From positions 33,227,608 to 33,291,607 of the forward strand of contig OX442314.1 in NCBI GenBank assembly GCA_949358305.1: a stretch of 64,000 nucleotides of DNA. The letters are read 5' to 3'. Source of the stretch: Strigamia acuminata (Eukaryota; Arthropoda; Chilopoda; Geophilomorpha; Linotaeniidae). The position numbers were made by a program, and so were the translations under genes. The notes under the pieces were generated by a model. That model did no database searches. It had not been told where the DNA came from and saw only the letters and a program-made list of their open reading frames with translations. This document shows, piece after piece, positions 20,873 through 32,807 of the stretch. Positions within the stretch are counted from its first letter, which is position 1; each line of letters opens with the position of its first letter.

Positions 20873-21330
20873 TCGCCCAGCGCAATGACGCGACCGGTGT
20901 AATAATGCCGAGTGACTGGAGTCTTGCCAATTCAGTCTCGACCAACGACTTCATTGCGGTGGGAACCGGATATGCCTTTAAAAAGATGGGCTGCACTGCA
21001 GGATCAATTTCAATGTGTACCTGAGATGAATTTAAACAACCAATTTCGTCTCTAAATATGTGCTCGTGCTTTCACAACACGGAGTCCAGTTTCTTTTTGG
21101 TGGCAGCATCAAAGACAGCGGCCTCGGAGGCAATTGTGTCTACTTTGTTGATTTTCGTTGTTGACTGCTTCAGCTGTTTTAGAAAGCAAACCGAACAAGC
21201 ACAGCCATCCTCTCCCCAACAATGCTACAGGACCATCCTGTGGGAAGCAGAGCGGTAACAGGAAATTACCGTCTTTATAAGTGACTGGCACCTCGATGAT
21301 TCCTTCCATGGGGATCTGCTGTAGACCTGT

Positions 21331-21532
21331 GCGCCGAGCTCAATTTTTCGGCGGCGGCTCGTTTCGGCTGATCGCCACGAGATAGCGGCGGCTTGGATCC
21401 GGCTCCTTCGCAGGGGCCGGCGGCTGGCGGCTCAGCCGATCCAATACGGTATCAGCGGCGGCCAGTCGGCTGATCGGCTCAGCCGAAATTTTGGCTTTAA
21501 AAACCAAAAAAAAAAACCCCCGATTCTGATCA
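21331..21532. repeat. GC-rich insert replacing protease core
   Basis: About 200 bp made largely of CGGCTGATCGGCT-like and CGGCGGCGG motifs in both orientations, ending in a short A-rich tract and CCCCC. It interrupts the mag-like copy between gag and the end of the protease, where about 60 codons are missing. The ends show loosely inverted CGGCTGA...TCAGCCG motifs. I found no clear target duplication, so the class is unknown. Confidence 0.5.
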
Positions 21533-22060
21533 GTCTGGACGCGATAGAAGGTCAAATCGTCCAATACGCCAACAGCGTGAGTCGTGGTGGTGTGTTGCGC
21601 TGACGAGCGACAAACTGGGCAAATGTGGCCTGTTTTGCCACAGCCATGACATTTGGCATCTCGAAAACGGTACGAATTACGAGAGTGGTTGTTCTTGCCA
21701 CACGCCGAACATGCAGACACCTTTCCTTTTCGATTGGATGGCTGCTGCGGGGCTGGAAACACGGTGGTGCTCTTCGTGGGACGTTTACCACCTCCTCTAT
21801 TCCCATCGTAACGTGGTTTCGACTCGTTTACTTTGTGCACCAAAGTGGTTGGCGCAGACGTGGCTGCAATGTCCGAAAATTCTGTGGAGGAGATTTCTGC
21901 AGAAGCTGCAAACTCCACAGCCGTGTCAAACATCAAATTTTCCTTCAAAGTTGGCGCTTGTTGAATCTGCTCGTTCTTTAGTCCGCACAGAAAACGATTT
22001 CGCAACTCGTCGGACTTATTTCCAAACTCACAGTTCTTGGCTAACTCTTGCAACAAAATC

Positions 22061-23592
22061 GAATTAAGACAGCTTCCGGTTTACATAAAACGACCAAAAC
22101 TCTCACAAAAATGTTTTATTTAAAAATTTAAAAAAAAATTTTACATTTTGTTTAGTATATTAAAAAAAAATACGGTAATAATATTGTAGATAGAGATTTT
22201 TCATTTGAATAAAAAGTTAACTTTAAAATTAATAGGTTTTTTTTATATTCAATTTTAGCAATTTGAAATTTAAATTTTTCGTCCAAATTTTTTCAATTTT
22301 CTTTTTCGTGTAAAAGAAGGTTTATTTATGTATTGTCCTTTCGGGTTTTATCACACTCGTCATCATCAAGCCAGTATTTTTGAACAATTTTTGCGTAATC
22401 AAAGTCCATCAAAGTGCACTGTATTGAGAAGTAATGACACGTGGAATTTAACCAATCACCACCGCCCAGACGTTAAGCCCTTATTCGCTATTTCCCATGA
22501 TTCAGTTCTGCTTCCTTTCCTAAGTGTCTGTGGCGTCGTTTCAGGCTGCTCAAACTTTAAAGAAATTCTCCCAGATATCTTCCGGATCGTTTACCATCGG
22601 ATCCAGTATTGTGTGTGGGAACATTCATCAGGTTCGCAGCGATGTTATTTCGATGTTTTAGCAAAGTTTTGATCGATTCATCTGGTGTTAAAATGTTCCA
22701 TTTGTTTCCGAAGTTTTTCGTTCCGCCATTTTTATGTTGGGCCAGGTTGATGGTAAGTTTTTGTTCAAACTCACCACCCAACTTCAAATTTTTATATTTT
22801 TTATACTTTTATTATGGTTGTTTTATACAATATCAGTGTATTTAAAATTATTTGGGGACAGCAAATCCAACTCTCTACCTCCTCGTGGTTGTCCCTCGGC
22901 CACCGTTAACGGTGGTGCTGAATGAGAGCTCTGGTGTTCGGAATTTGGATTCTGATTTTTTTTAAATTTGCTTGTCGATTCAATTCATGTATTCTTGAAA
23001 ACTTGAGGTGTAACTTGATCACCGCTGATTATTGAACCTACTGGTTTGGCGTTGCCGTCTCCGTTTAACGTTTTTTTTATTTTATTTTTATGGGTTTTGA
23101 AGTTTATTTGACAAATATTTTGGGTCCTGTAAGACTGCATTCCACTAAATGAGTGTAGCATTTACCTGATGTGTGGTATTATAAGATTGCATTCGATTTT
23201 ATTGAATGAGTGTAAGCATTTATTAAAAATGGTGTTACATTATTATTTCTGGTTATTGCATTTTTTTTTTCATTCATATATTTTTTTAAACATTTATTAA
23301 TTTGACCGTTCCATCTGATTGTGGGATTTCAAGTGGTGGTTGATGTTTTTATAAATTAGTTTTGTACCGTACATATAAAATTCAGTGGAAATTTGGGCCC
23401 AGTTTGCCAATTTCGAGATTAATTCCGACGAATTCTTTAGTGGTGAAAATAATATTCAAAATAAATCAGGATCACCACATGCTGCCAAGAGCACCAGTGC
23501 AGGCCTTTAAATACCTTAAGGCAGCCAGCTAAATGCACTAGGGGTGCCTAGTTGTTATGCAACCAGTCATAAGAACTGTGTCAGACGGGTTA
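22061..23592. other. No supported gene
   Basis: AT-rich start, then mixed sequence. Open frames at 22328-22672 (+) and 22557-22787 (-) overlap and neither is recognisable. The stretch 23128-23170 repeats 1488-1530, and a diverged second unit follows at 23183-23225 (AAGA/TTGCATTC...GAGTGTA.GCATTTA), so this is a dispersed, locally doubled repeat. Confidence 0.4.
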
Positions 23593-23668
23593 GGGAGATT
23601 GCTTTGTGGAGGGATTGCTTGTCGAGAGATTGCCTATTCGAGGGATAGACTGTCGAGAGACTGCTACC
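23593..23668. repeat. Degenerate 15-16-bp tandem repeat
   Basis: About five imperfect units of GAGGGATTGCTTGTC(G) type follow each other (GGAGATTGC, GGGATTGC, GAGATTGCC, GGGATAGAC, GAGACTGC). Confidence 0.55.
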
Positions 23669-23742
23669 CCATCGCTGGGATTGATGGCGAATTTGGCGAG
23701 GCCTTCAACTTTGCCCTCCTACCAGGGGTGTGCCTATAATTT

Positions 23743-24069
23743 TCACTCTCCTCTGAAGGTTGTCTGGTTTTTCTGATGAAGAATCAAGAGATTTAGATAA
23801 AGGGAAAAACAAGAATTAAACTTGCTGCTGGTTTCAGTAAACTGTCTTTCCAAAAGGAATTTGTGATGACTGTTACAGAATTTTTTGGCTAAGGAAATGT
23901 TTTTGGGTGATAAGGTGGCATAAGAATCAGTCCAAGAATAGGTCCGGAACTGGTTATGGGGGGGGGGGGAGCAATAGCGTGAAACGACGCACTCTTCACC
24001 ATCACGTCGCGCCTTATTACGAGAGTCCTTGATAGCTTTGCGGGTAGGTCGATTACCGCCTCCTGCCAT
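23743..24069 (-). CDS. Unidentified ORF with poly-G tract
   Basis: The - strand frame starts at a good ATG with MAGGGNRPTRKAIKDSRNKA, a basic N-terminus. It crosses a 12-base homopolymer (23958-23969) and then continues with a less convincing composition. The N-terminal 30 residues look protein-like; the rest may be out of frame because of the homopolymer. I do not recognise it. Confidence 0.25.
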   Translation of the reverse strand: MAGGGNRPTRKAIKDSRNKARRDGEECVVSRYCSPPPHNQFRTYSWTDSYATLSPKNISLAKKFCNSHHKFLLERQFTETSSKFNSCFSLYLNLLILHQKNQTTFRGE

Positions 24070-24205
24070 AACAGGAACTATATTATAAAAAGTGAATCAA
24101 ATCAAATATAAATGATAAACAAATAAATTTTACATAAGGAACAAAAATCTCATAAAATCTAATTAAAGAATGACAACAAATAAGTATGAATTAACTAAAT
24201 TAATA

Positions 24206-24874
24206 CAGTCAAAGCTGCGTAGCCCGGACATAGCACCGTCCGGACAGCTGTGTGGTCCGGACAGGTTTGTCGGGACCCTGACCCAACCAATAAGGAGCAA
24301 TGAAAAATTTGCTCTTCGGTCTGGACAGCTCTCTCTTCCGGATTCCGGACAAAGCGATGCGTCCCATATAGGGAAAAATCGCTGTGAAGTCCAGACAAAA
24401 CCCGATTTTCTAATGAAACTAATTACAAAAAGAATTAAAAACACTAAAATTTAAATAAAAAATTAATTTATTGCAGTTTCACAAGGGTTAGAAAAGGAAA
24501 TTTGCGTTAAAGGTATCTTTACGCCATGTGCACGTCGTAATGTGCATGTCTTCACCAACGTAGACATTACGTATTCTTAGCGATACTTTGCATTTGCACT
24601 ACCCTTTAGCGCAAAATTTCTGACAATAAACTTTAATTTTCATTTTTAATTTAATTTTTAGTGTTTAAAATTCTTTTTATTGTTTCTTTCATTAGAAAAT
24701 TACATTATTTTGGATTCTTTTAACGTAGGGGAAATTGATTTTCTTTAACTCTCTTGTCCGGACATGTGGCATTTGTCCGGACGAGAGAGCGTACGCGCCC
24801 AACAGAACGGACATTCCCTAGACCGGACAAGTTTCTGGGACCCGTCCTATGTCCGGGCTAAGCAGCTTTGACTG
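24206..24874. mobile_element. Pogo/Tc1-like inverted-repeat element
   Basis: A 669-bp element with long terminal inverted repeats. The outer 28 bp, beginning CAGTCAAAGCTGC and continuing TAGCCCGGACATAG, match with one difference. It is flanked by TA on both sides (24204-24205 and 24875-24876). The ends carry many GTCCGGAC motifs. The CAGT start and TA duplication fit the pogo/Tigger branch of the Tc1/mariner superfamily. There is no transposase ORF, so it is a MITE. Confidence 0.85.
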
Positions 24875-24876
24875 TA

Positions 24877-25213
24877 AATGAAATTAGCAAAATAATCATT
24901 ATCCATCATGATTAATTAAAATAAAAATACAGTTAAAAACCACACACTGCCAGCACTCCTCTCACCAAATCACTTCCTAATTGTGACTCATCTGGCTGGT
25001 AATATTGACGACCAATTTTCTATCAATTCTTTTGGGATTCCCAGTGGGATTGTCCATAAATCTCGCTGCGATGAATGAGTTTTCAATTGGTTGGGAATAT
25101 TTCCGGAAAAAATTGAAAATTTAACTTTTAAGTTTTTTAATGCCAGACATGGGTACGAACAATAAACATCAATACAGAAAAAAATAATAATTGGAAATAA
25201 TTGTTCACGTGGT
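24877..25213. other. No gene seen
   Basis: AT-rich flank between the pogo-like element and repeat A copy 2. A - strand frame (24988-25248) has no recognisable content. Confidence 0.4.
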
Positions 25214-25800
25214 GTGGGTAGTATCATTTGGTGCTGGAGGCACAACACTTGATGAAAAATGACTGGACAGTCGTAGGTTCTTTCAGAGTGCGTTTGTTGT
25301 TGGCATTTGTAATATAAACGGCCAAACAGAATACAAAAAAACGCCTAATTACGAATTGTGTGAGGCAATTTCGGTTTTGGACCTGTGTGGTTAGACTTTC
25401 ATGTTCTTTCTTAAAGATTGGCGATGGGTCAAATTGGCGATCGCGGAAAATGCGAGAAAACGGGCCGTGCGACGACGGGCCGTGCGACAACGGGCCTTAC
25501 AAAAAAATGCAAAAAAATTGAAACAAAAAAAATTTTAAAAATTAAGAAATAAATTAAAAGATGAAAAATAAATTAAAAAATTGCAAAAAAAAATTAAAAA
25601 GTAATGTAAAAATAAATTAAAAAAATTGAAAGAAAAAGAAAATAATTGAATACTCCATATAATTTTTAGAAAATAAAAAAAATGAACAATGGAAACAAAG
25701 GAACTAATGAAAATGCGCCAACGACTTGTTGCGCGCGAAAATGGCGGGGCGGCGTCTTCTCCCTCTTTACTCACAGACGGCGACTTGGTGTGTAGCAAAT
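25214..25800 (+). repeat. Dispersed repeat A, copy 2
   Basis: A shortened, diverged copy of 1766-2665 with the same landmarks, including the A-rich block and GCGCGCGAAAATGGCGGGGC. Between them, 25461-25497 has three tandem copies of an ACGGGCCGTGCGAC-like unit that copy 1 lacks. Confidence 0.6.
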
Positions 25801-25863
25801 GTTGCTTCTTGCTTTTACATTCAAAGGTGGCTTTTACGAGTGACGGATTTTAGTTTGAAACCT

Positions 25864-26905
25864 TGTCACGTCGTAGTCGACTTTTTAACAATGGTTTCGG
25901 AAATTTAAGAATTTCCAGGGATTGTAATAACCAGAAAATTTAGGTTCGCAGGCGCTGCAACTCTTAAAACTTTGCCGGGGGTGGTAGCTAGGTTAAGACA
26001 GCGTCTATTCGTGAAATCTGTATTTTATGGGTGCAGGATTCAATTCGGGCGCCGTACAAAATGGCGAACGTTGATACTCGAATTTTAAGACCAAATATCG
26101 CTCTTCACTAGGGAAAATGTCGTCATATGCTAGGCGTACTTACGAAGAGTATGTTTCTTCTCCTGAACACGCGCAAACGTTGGGTGAACGCGCAAACAGG
26201 TACCAAACCGCAGACAACGTCGTCGAGCCGTCGATAATGAAATGAATACGCAATTGAGACGAGTATGAGTTCAAAATGTCTAGGCTGAGGAGGAAGTCAC
26301 AGTCGTGGCATAAAATGTATTGACGAATTAAGACCGTCGAATACGCCTTTTTTCCAGCAATTCGTACGCAAATAATGGGCAAAATAATAAATGTTGTGGT
26401 TAGTTAGACTAACATGAGAATTCGGGCTGCATAATGACCGTATGCGTTGAGACGCAACATAATCGCACTTGGAAACCTTCCAGTTTGAGACAGAAGATGT
26501 TGACTAGTCGAAGGCGAAAATTATTCTCTCTGTCAAAAATGTCTTGACAGAACAAGTCACCTCTGATCACATGTCAAAGGCCAAGTCAATTCCCAATGGG
26601 GACTGGGCAGAAAACAGGCGACCAGGGGTGAAATATGCAAATTTAGAGCGCGATTATATCAACTTATTGCAGAATTCTCATGAATTGTCTGGATGGGGTG
26701 ATTAAAACCAGGCCGAATTAAAGATAAATATCAAAAATAAGGAAAATAATATAAAATAAAATAATAAATTTAGATTTGGGAAAAATAAAATGATTTAAAG
26801 AAATTAGAGCAATTTCTCAATAAAATTGGGGAAAATTCAAAGGAAAGGCGCAAAATGCGCTCAAAATTTTGAAAATTAATACTGTCTAAAGTCAGGACCG
26901 TGACA
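25864..26905 (-). repeat. Element 3 3' LTR
   Basis: 1042 bp, repeated at 42319-43360. A 440-bp piece of it (26466-26905) also appears at 29638-30077 as part of the large tandem duplication. The inner side is next to the polypurine tract at 26906-26918 (GGTGGGGGGGGAA on the - strand). Confidence 0.92.
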
Positions 26906-29635
26906 TTCCCCCCCACCTAGATGTTTATTATATGGTTTTTATATAATCAACATCTAAATGGAGTTAACAAACATGATTGATAAAAATTTGAACATATAAA
27001 TAAATAAAAATAATGAATCAACAATATTAATCTCATAATAAACATATAACACAGGTAGGGATTTATTTGGACAGACGCAACAGGCGCACAACTTGGCGCA
27101 ATTACAGACAAGAACAAACAAATACAAACAAATGGGTTTAGGAGAGGAATATTGTAAAAAATCGTTTGATTAAAAATTAACAGAATCAATAGACGTTTAG
27201 GCGCTAACTACGACTAAATTCTAAATAAAATAATAAAATTTGTTAAATTAGTTGATAACGCTTGAAATTAACAATGGTATTCTCTGTTATGACTAGAAAA
27301 TAATTTAAGATTAATTAACAATGCCTATGGGTGGCAAAATTTCTATAAAAATGTAAATTATTAGCAAATAAAAATATTGATTAGGCGCTGATTTGGCGTC
27401 AATTATCACAATATAAGGATAGCAAAATTTCAATGATCACAAATGGTTAATAAAAATGATTAGCAAAAATGATTAGTAAAATATAAATATCAAAAAATAA
27501 AAAGTTCGCAAACGAATATTATCTTCTTTCGTAGGCGTTTGAGTTTTCACGGAACTTTACGTAAAAAATCTTCATCGAGGCGCATAACAATCACATTTTA
27601 AACAATTACAACACTTATCGTTTGTATCACAATTATCACAATAAAGTCCACACACAACAGTTCGTATATGGGTTTTTAGAAGGCGCAAAGTCACTGTAAG
27701 TTCTGTTGTTTAGAAGTCGCGTAACACTTCCGGCTAATTCGGTTCACTCGGTAAAGGAAATGTCCAACATAATATTGTTTAATGATGGACAACAATTTTT
27801 CGCCCGCGCTGTGGTCGAGTTGCAAGTCCGAAAAGATGATCGTTTCGAAAAGGCGCGTCAGAACACTCCAATCCACGACCAATTCGATTTTAGGCTCCCA
27901 TGGCAACGAATAGAATATTTCGTCCACCGGAATAATCTCCTCCATGATCGCAAGGGCGCAAGTTGGCTCTACGAGACGTTTCTCCTTAGGTTTCGGCTCG
28001 ACCGGTTCGCGCAAACTCTCACGTGTGACAACTTCGCCTGGATCGTCATCTTTTTCCTTTGGCGGTGTCAAAATCATTTTTGGCATCCTCGACATCAATG
28101 GCGATCGACGTCCACCCCTCGCACCGCCTCGTCCAACTCCAGGAAGTCTGAAAGGCTCGTCGACCTGAATTACCTCAATTTTGTTGTGTTCTTGGGCCGC
28201 CAGGAATGCTTTGTGGTTCTCTTCGTCGCCCGTTGACTCGCGAAGCGACTCGACATCCGACATTGAGTAATCCACATCCGATGATAACTCCGAGGCGAGT
28301 ATTCCTGTGTCCGCCACGATTACGGGATCGTATCTGAATGAATATTTGGTTCGGGGATCTGCTAATTTCGGATTTTCGGCAATTGCGTCCTCAAATTGTT
28401 GCACCAATTTTTCAGGCGCCAACTCGATGAGAATCTTTTCTGAAAAGTTCTTAATTTCATCCTCCGTCATGATCAATTCTGGATCCAGTGGTGGTTTGGC
28501 GGGCGCATTTTTCTCGTCCTCAAGTCTCTGGGCCTCCCTGAGCGCGTCGGCCTCTCGAAATCGCTTGACGGCGTCGCGACGACTCTGATGCATTTGGGTG
28601 ATGATTTCTTTTAAATTAAAGTGCACGGCGTGCACAATAAGGTGATGCACCGCGTGCTCGTCTCCGGTACAGTCCTTTGTCATTTTCGCTTCAATTTCCT
28701 TCGCGATGTTCCCGAGGCGTCCGAAAATCGTTCCGACGACCGTCTTGAAGTCCGAGGTGCTGACGTTGAAATCCAAATTAATCGACATCTTAAAAAGTTC
28801 GCTCCATCCCTCCGATCTCAGGTTGATTCGTCCTTGACCCCTGTTCTCCATGGGGTACAGTATCTCAAGCTCGTGGCGCCGGAATATTTCGGACATCTGG
28901 GTGAAAATACGGTCTGGGCGCATTGTACATCCATTTCGGTCGAATCCCTGGAGATATCGTGGCTTTAGAGATGCGCATCCCTCCGACGACGTCGATCCGC
29001 TCGAGACCGCTGAAATGGCCTTAGCAATTGGATTCGAAACCTTGTTTTCCAATTTCTTGACGTCGTGGACCCTCGCGCACTCCTCCGCATCTCTCGCAAT
29101 TTCGGCAGCGATATTCGCGATGGATGAAGATGGTGTAAAATTCAACAACGCTTTGATATCTCGGTCAACCTGTGGGGAAAAATCAGCTTTAATTAGTTTT
29201 TTGTTAAAATCAGCAACCGTGTCCATTTGTGTGTTTGAAGTTGCAATTTTGGAGTACGTAATCGGCACCGATGTCGCAGCAATTGAAGTCATCATCTTGG
29301 GCGTCACATTCGATTGAGTCACAGTGGTGACATCGACAGGTCGGGCAGCTTGGCTCGATTCGGACGTCTCAATCGAAGACGATTTGTTTTTTACAACGTA
29401 AAAATAAGGAATGACGATTGGTGCAGCAGTGGTCACCGTTGTAACGTTGGTTGACTTCGCCTCCGCCGCCGTTACACTCGATTCCGTTTTGATGATCGGG
29501 GTCGACATCGTGTTGATATTATTAATTTTTTCTCTCTCTCTTCTGTTCTCTTCATTCTTCTTTACCTTTTTAATTACTTGATCGCCCAACGAAAGTTCTT
29601 CTGTTGGTTTAACGATGGGCATGGCGGCAGGCGCT
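26466..29635 (-). repeat. 3172-bp tandem duplication, left unit
   Basis: Base for base the same as 29638-32807 except for one visible substitution (GATGGGCATGG here, GATGAGCATGG there). The unit joins mid-LTR sequence to the middle of ORF3, and the joint carries a 2-bp microhomology (TC). The offset between copies is 3172 bp. Confidence 0.9.
26919..27690 (-). other. Element 3 3' untranslated region
   Basis: AT-rich, non-coding sequence between the ORF3 stop and the polypurine tract, repeated at about 30091-30862 by the tandem duplication. It has GGCGC-containing motifs at intervals. No ORF is supported. Confidence 0.6.
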
Positions 29636-29742
29636 CGCACTTGGAAACCTTCCAGTTTGAGACAGAAGATGTTGACTAGTCGAAGGCGAAAATTATTCTC
29701 TCTGTCAAAAATGTCTTGACAGAACAAGTCACCTCTGATCAC
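27691..29742 (-). pseudogene. Element 3 ORF3, truncated duplicate
   Basis: This carries the C-terminal 640 or so codons of ORF3, identical to those at 30863-32807 apart from one Pro/Leu change. Its first 35 or so codons come from antisense-to-plus LTR sequence, not from ORF3. The N-terminal domain with the CxxC pairs is missing. It was created by the tandem duplication, and I do not expect it to be made as a normal product. Confidence 0.85.
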
Positions 29743-32700
29743 ATGTCAAAGGCCAAGTCAATTCCCAATGGGGACTGGGCAGAAAACAGGCGACCAGGGG
29801 TGAAATATGCAAATTTAGAGCGCGATTATATCAACTTATTGCAGAATTCTCATGAATTGTCTGGATGGGGTGATTAAAACCAGGCCGAATTAAAGATAAA
29901 TATCAAAAATAAGGAAAATAATATAAAATAAAATAATAAATTTAGATTTGGGAAAAATAAAATGATTTAAAGAAATTAGAGCAATTTCTCAATAAAATTG
30001 GGGAAAATTCAAAGGAAAGGCGCAAAATGCGCTCAAAATTTTGAAAATTAATACTGTCTAAAGTCAGGACCGTGACATTCCCCCCCACCTAGATGTTTAT
30101 TATATGGTTTTTATATAATCAACATCTAAATGGAGTTAACAAACATGATTGATAAAAATTTGAACATATAAATAAATAAAAATAATGAATCAACAATATT
30201 AATCTCATAATAAACATATAACACAGGTAGGGATTTATTTGGACAGACGCAACAGGCGCACAACTTGGCGCAATTACAGACAAGAACAAACAAATACAAA
30301 CAAATGGGTTTAGGAGAGGAATATTGTAAAAAATCGTTTGATTAAAAATTAACAGAATCAATAGACGTTTAGGCGCTAACTACGACTAAATTCTAAATAA
30401 AATAATAAAATTTGTTAAATTAGTTGATAACGCTTGAAATTAACAATGGTATTCTCTGTTATGACTAGAAAATAATTTAAGATTAATTAACAATGCCTAT
30501 GGGTGGCAAAATTTCTATAAAAATGTAAATTATTAGCAAATAAAAATATTGATTAGGCGCTGATTTGGCGTCAATTATCACAATATAAGGATAGCAAAAT
30601 TTCAATGATCACAAATGGTTAATAAAAATGATTAGCAAAAATGATTAGTAAAATATAAATATCAAAAAATAAAAAGTTCGCAAACGAATATTATCTTCTT
30701 TCGTAGGCGTTTGAGTTTTCACGGAACTTTACGTAAAAAATCTTCATCGAGGCGCATAACAATCACATTTTAAACAATTACAACACTTATCGTTTGTATC
30801 ACAATTATCACAATAAAGTCCACACACAACAGTTCGTATATGGGTTTTTAGAAGGCGCAAAGTCACTGTAAGTTCTGTTGTTTAGAAGTCGCGTAACACT
30901 TCCGGCTAATTCGGTTCACTCGGTAAAGGAAATGTCCAACATAATATTGTTTAATGATGGACAACAATTTTTCGCCCGCGCTGTGGTCGAGTTGCAAGTC
31001 CGAAAAGATGATCGTTTCGAAAAGGCGCGTCAGAACACTCCAATCCACGACCAATTCGATTTTAGGCTCCCATGGCAACGAATAGAATATTTCGTCCACC
31101 GGAATAATCTCCTCCATGATCGCAAGGGCGCAAGTTGGCTCTACGAGACGTTTCTCCTTAGGTTTCGGCTCGACCGGTTCGCGCAAACTCTCACGTGTGA
31201 CAACTTCGCCTGGATCGTCATCTTTTTCCTTTGGCGGTGTCAAAATCATTTTTGGCATCCTCGACATCAATGGCGATCGACGTCCACCCCTCGCACCGCC
31301 TCGTCCAACTCCAGGAAGTCTGAAAGGCTCGTCGACCTGAATTACCTCAATTTTGTTGTGTTCTTGGGCCGCCAGGAATGCTTTGTGGTTCTCTTCGTCG
31401 CCCGTTGACTCGCGAAGCGACTCGACATCCGACATTGAGTAATCCACATCCGATGATAACTCCGAGGCGAGTATTCCTGTGTCCGCCACGATTACGGGAT
31501 CGTATCTGAATGAATATTTGGTTCGGGGATCTGCTAATTTCGGATTTTCGGCAATTGCGTCCTCAAATTGTTGCACCAATTTTTCAGGCGCCAACTCGAT
31601 GAGAATCTTTTCTGAAAAGTTCTTAATTTCATCCTCCGTCATGATCAATTCTGGATCCAGTGGTGGTTTGGCGGGCGCATTTTTCTCGTCCTCAAGTCTC
31701 TGGGCCTCCCTGAGCGCGTCGGCCTCTCGAAATCGCTTGACGGCGTCGCGACGACTCTGATGCATTTGGGTGATGATTTCTTTTAAATTAAAGTGCACGG
31801 CGTGCACAATAAGGTGATGCACCGCGTGCTCGTCTCCGGTACAGTCCTTTGTCATTTTCGCTTCAATTTCCTTCGCGATGTTCCCGAGGCGTCCGAAAAT
31901 CGTTCCGACGACCGTCTTGAAGTCCGAGGTGCTGACGTTGAAATCCAAATTAATCGACATCTTAAAAAGTTCGCTCCATCCCTCCGATCTCAGGTTGATT
32001 CGTCCTTGACCCCTGTTCTCCATGGGGTACAGTATCTCAAGCTCGTGGCGCCGGAATATTTCGGACATCTGGGTGAAAATACGGTCTGGGCGCATTGTAC
32101 ATCCATTTCGGTCGAATCCCTGGAGATATCGTGGCTTTAGAGATGCGCATCCCTCCGACGACGTCGATCCGCTCGAGACCGCTGAAATGGCCTTAGCAAT
32201 TGGATTCGAAACCTTGTTTTCCAATTTCTTGACGTCGTGGACCCTCGCGCACTCCTCCGCATCTCTCGCAATTTCGGCAGCGATATTCGCGATGGATGAA
32301 GATGGTGTAAAATTCAACAACGCTTTGATATCTCGGTCAACCTGTGGGGAAAAATCAGCTTTAATTAGTTTTTTGTTAAAATCAGCAACCGTGTCCATTT
32401 GTGTGTTTGAAGTTGCAATTTTGGAGTACGTAATCGGCACCGATGTCGCAGCAATTGAAGTCATCATCTTGGGCGTCACATTCGATTGAGTCACAGTGGT
32501 GACATCGACAGGTCGGGCAGCTTGGCTCGATTCGGACGTCTCAATCGAAGACGATTTGTTTTTTACAACGTAAAAATAAGGAATGACGATTGGTGCAGCA
32601 GTGGTCACCGTTGTAACGTTGGTTGACTTCGCCTCCGCCGCCGTTACACTCGATTCCGTTTTGATGATCGGGGTCGACATCGTGTTGATATTATTAATTT

Positions 32701-32807
32701 TTTCTCTCTCTCTTCTGTTCTCTTCATTCTTCTTTACCTTTTTAATTACTTGATCGCCCAACGAAAGTTCTTCTGTTGGTTTAACGATGAGCATGGCGGC
32801 AGGCGCT
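29636..32807 (-). repeat. 3172-bp tandem duplication, right unit
   Basis: The second unit of the duplication (see 26466-29635). It contains a partial LTR at its left end, and its right end runs smoothly into the unique N-terminal part of ORF3. Confidence 0.9.

Larger units (their letters stand above)
19842..22060 (-). pseudogene. Broken mag-like Gypsy copy
   Basis: A second, older relative of element 2 on the - strand, in pieces. Gag with two zinc knuckles is at 21536-22056. A protease end (VALLGRGWLCLFG) is at 21109-21309. The first RT block is split at 20080/20881, and more RT runs to about 19842, where homology stops against the WDR7-like fragment. The protease catalytic core is missing and replaced by a GC-rich insert (21331-21532). 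A hAT element sits in RT. Integrase and both LTRs are absent. No product is expected. Confidence 0.85.

Noticed and set aside
23593-23668. CRISPR-like array
   Set aside because: The units are 15-16 bp, degenerate and without spacers, in a eukaryotic genome. It is an ordinary tandem repeat.
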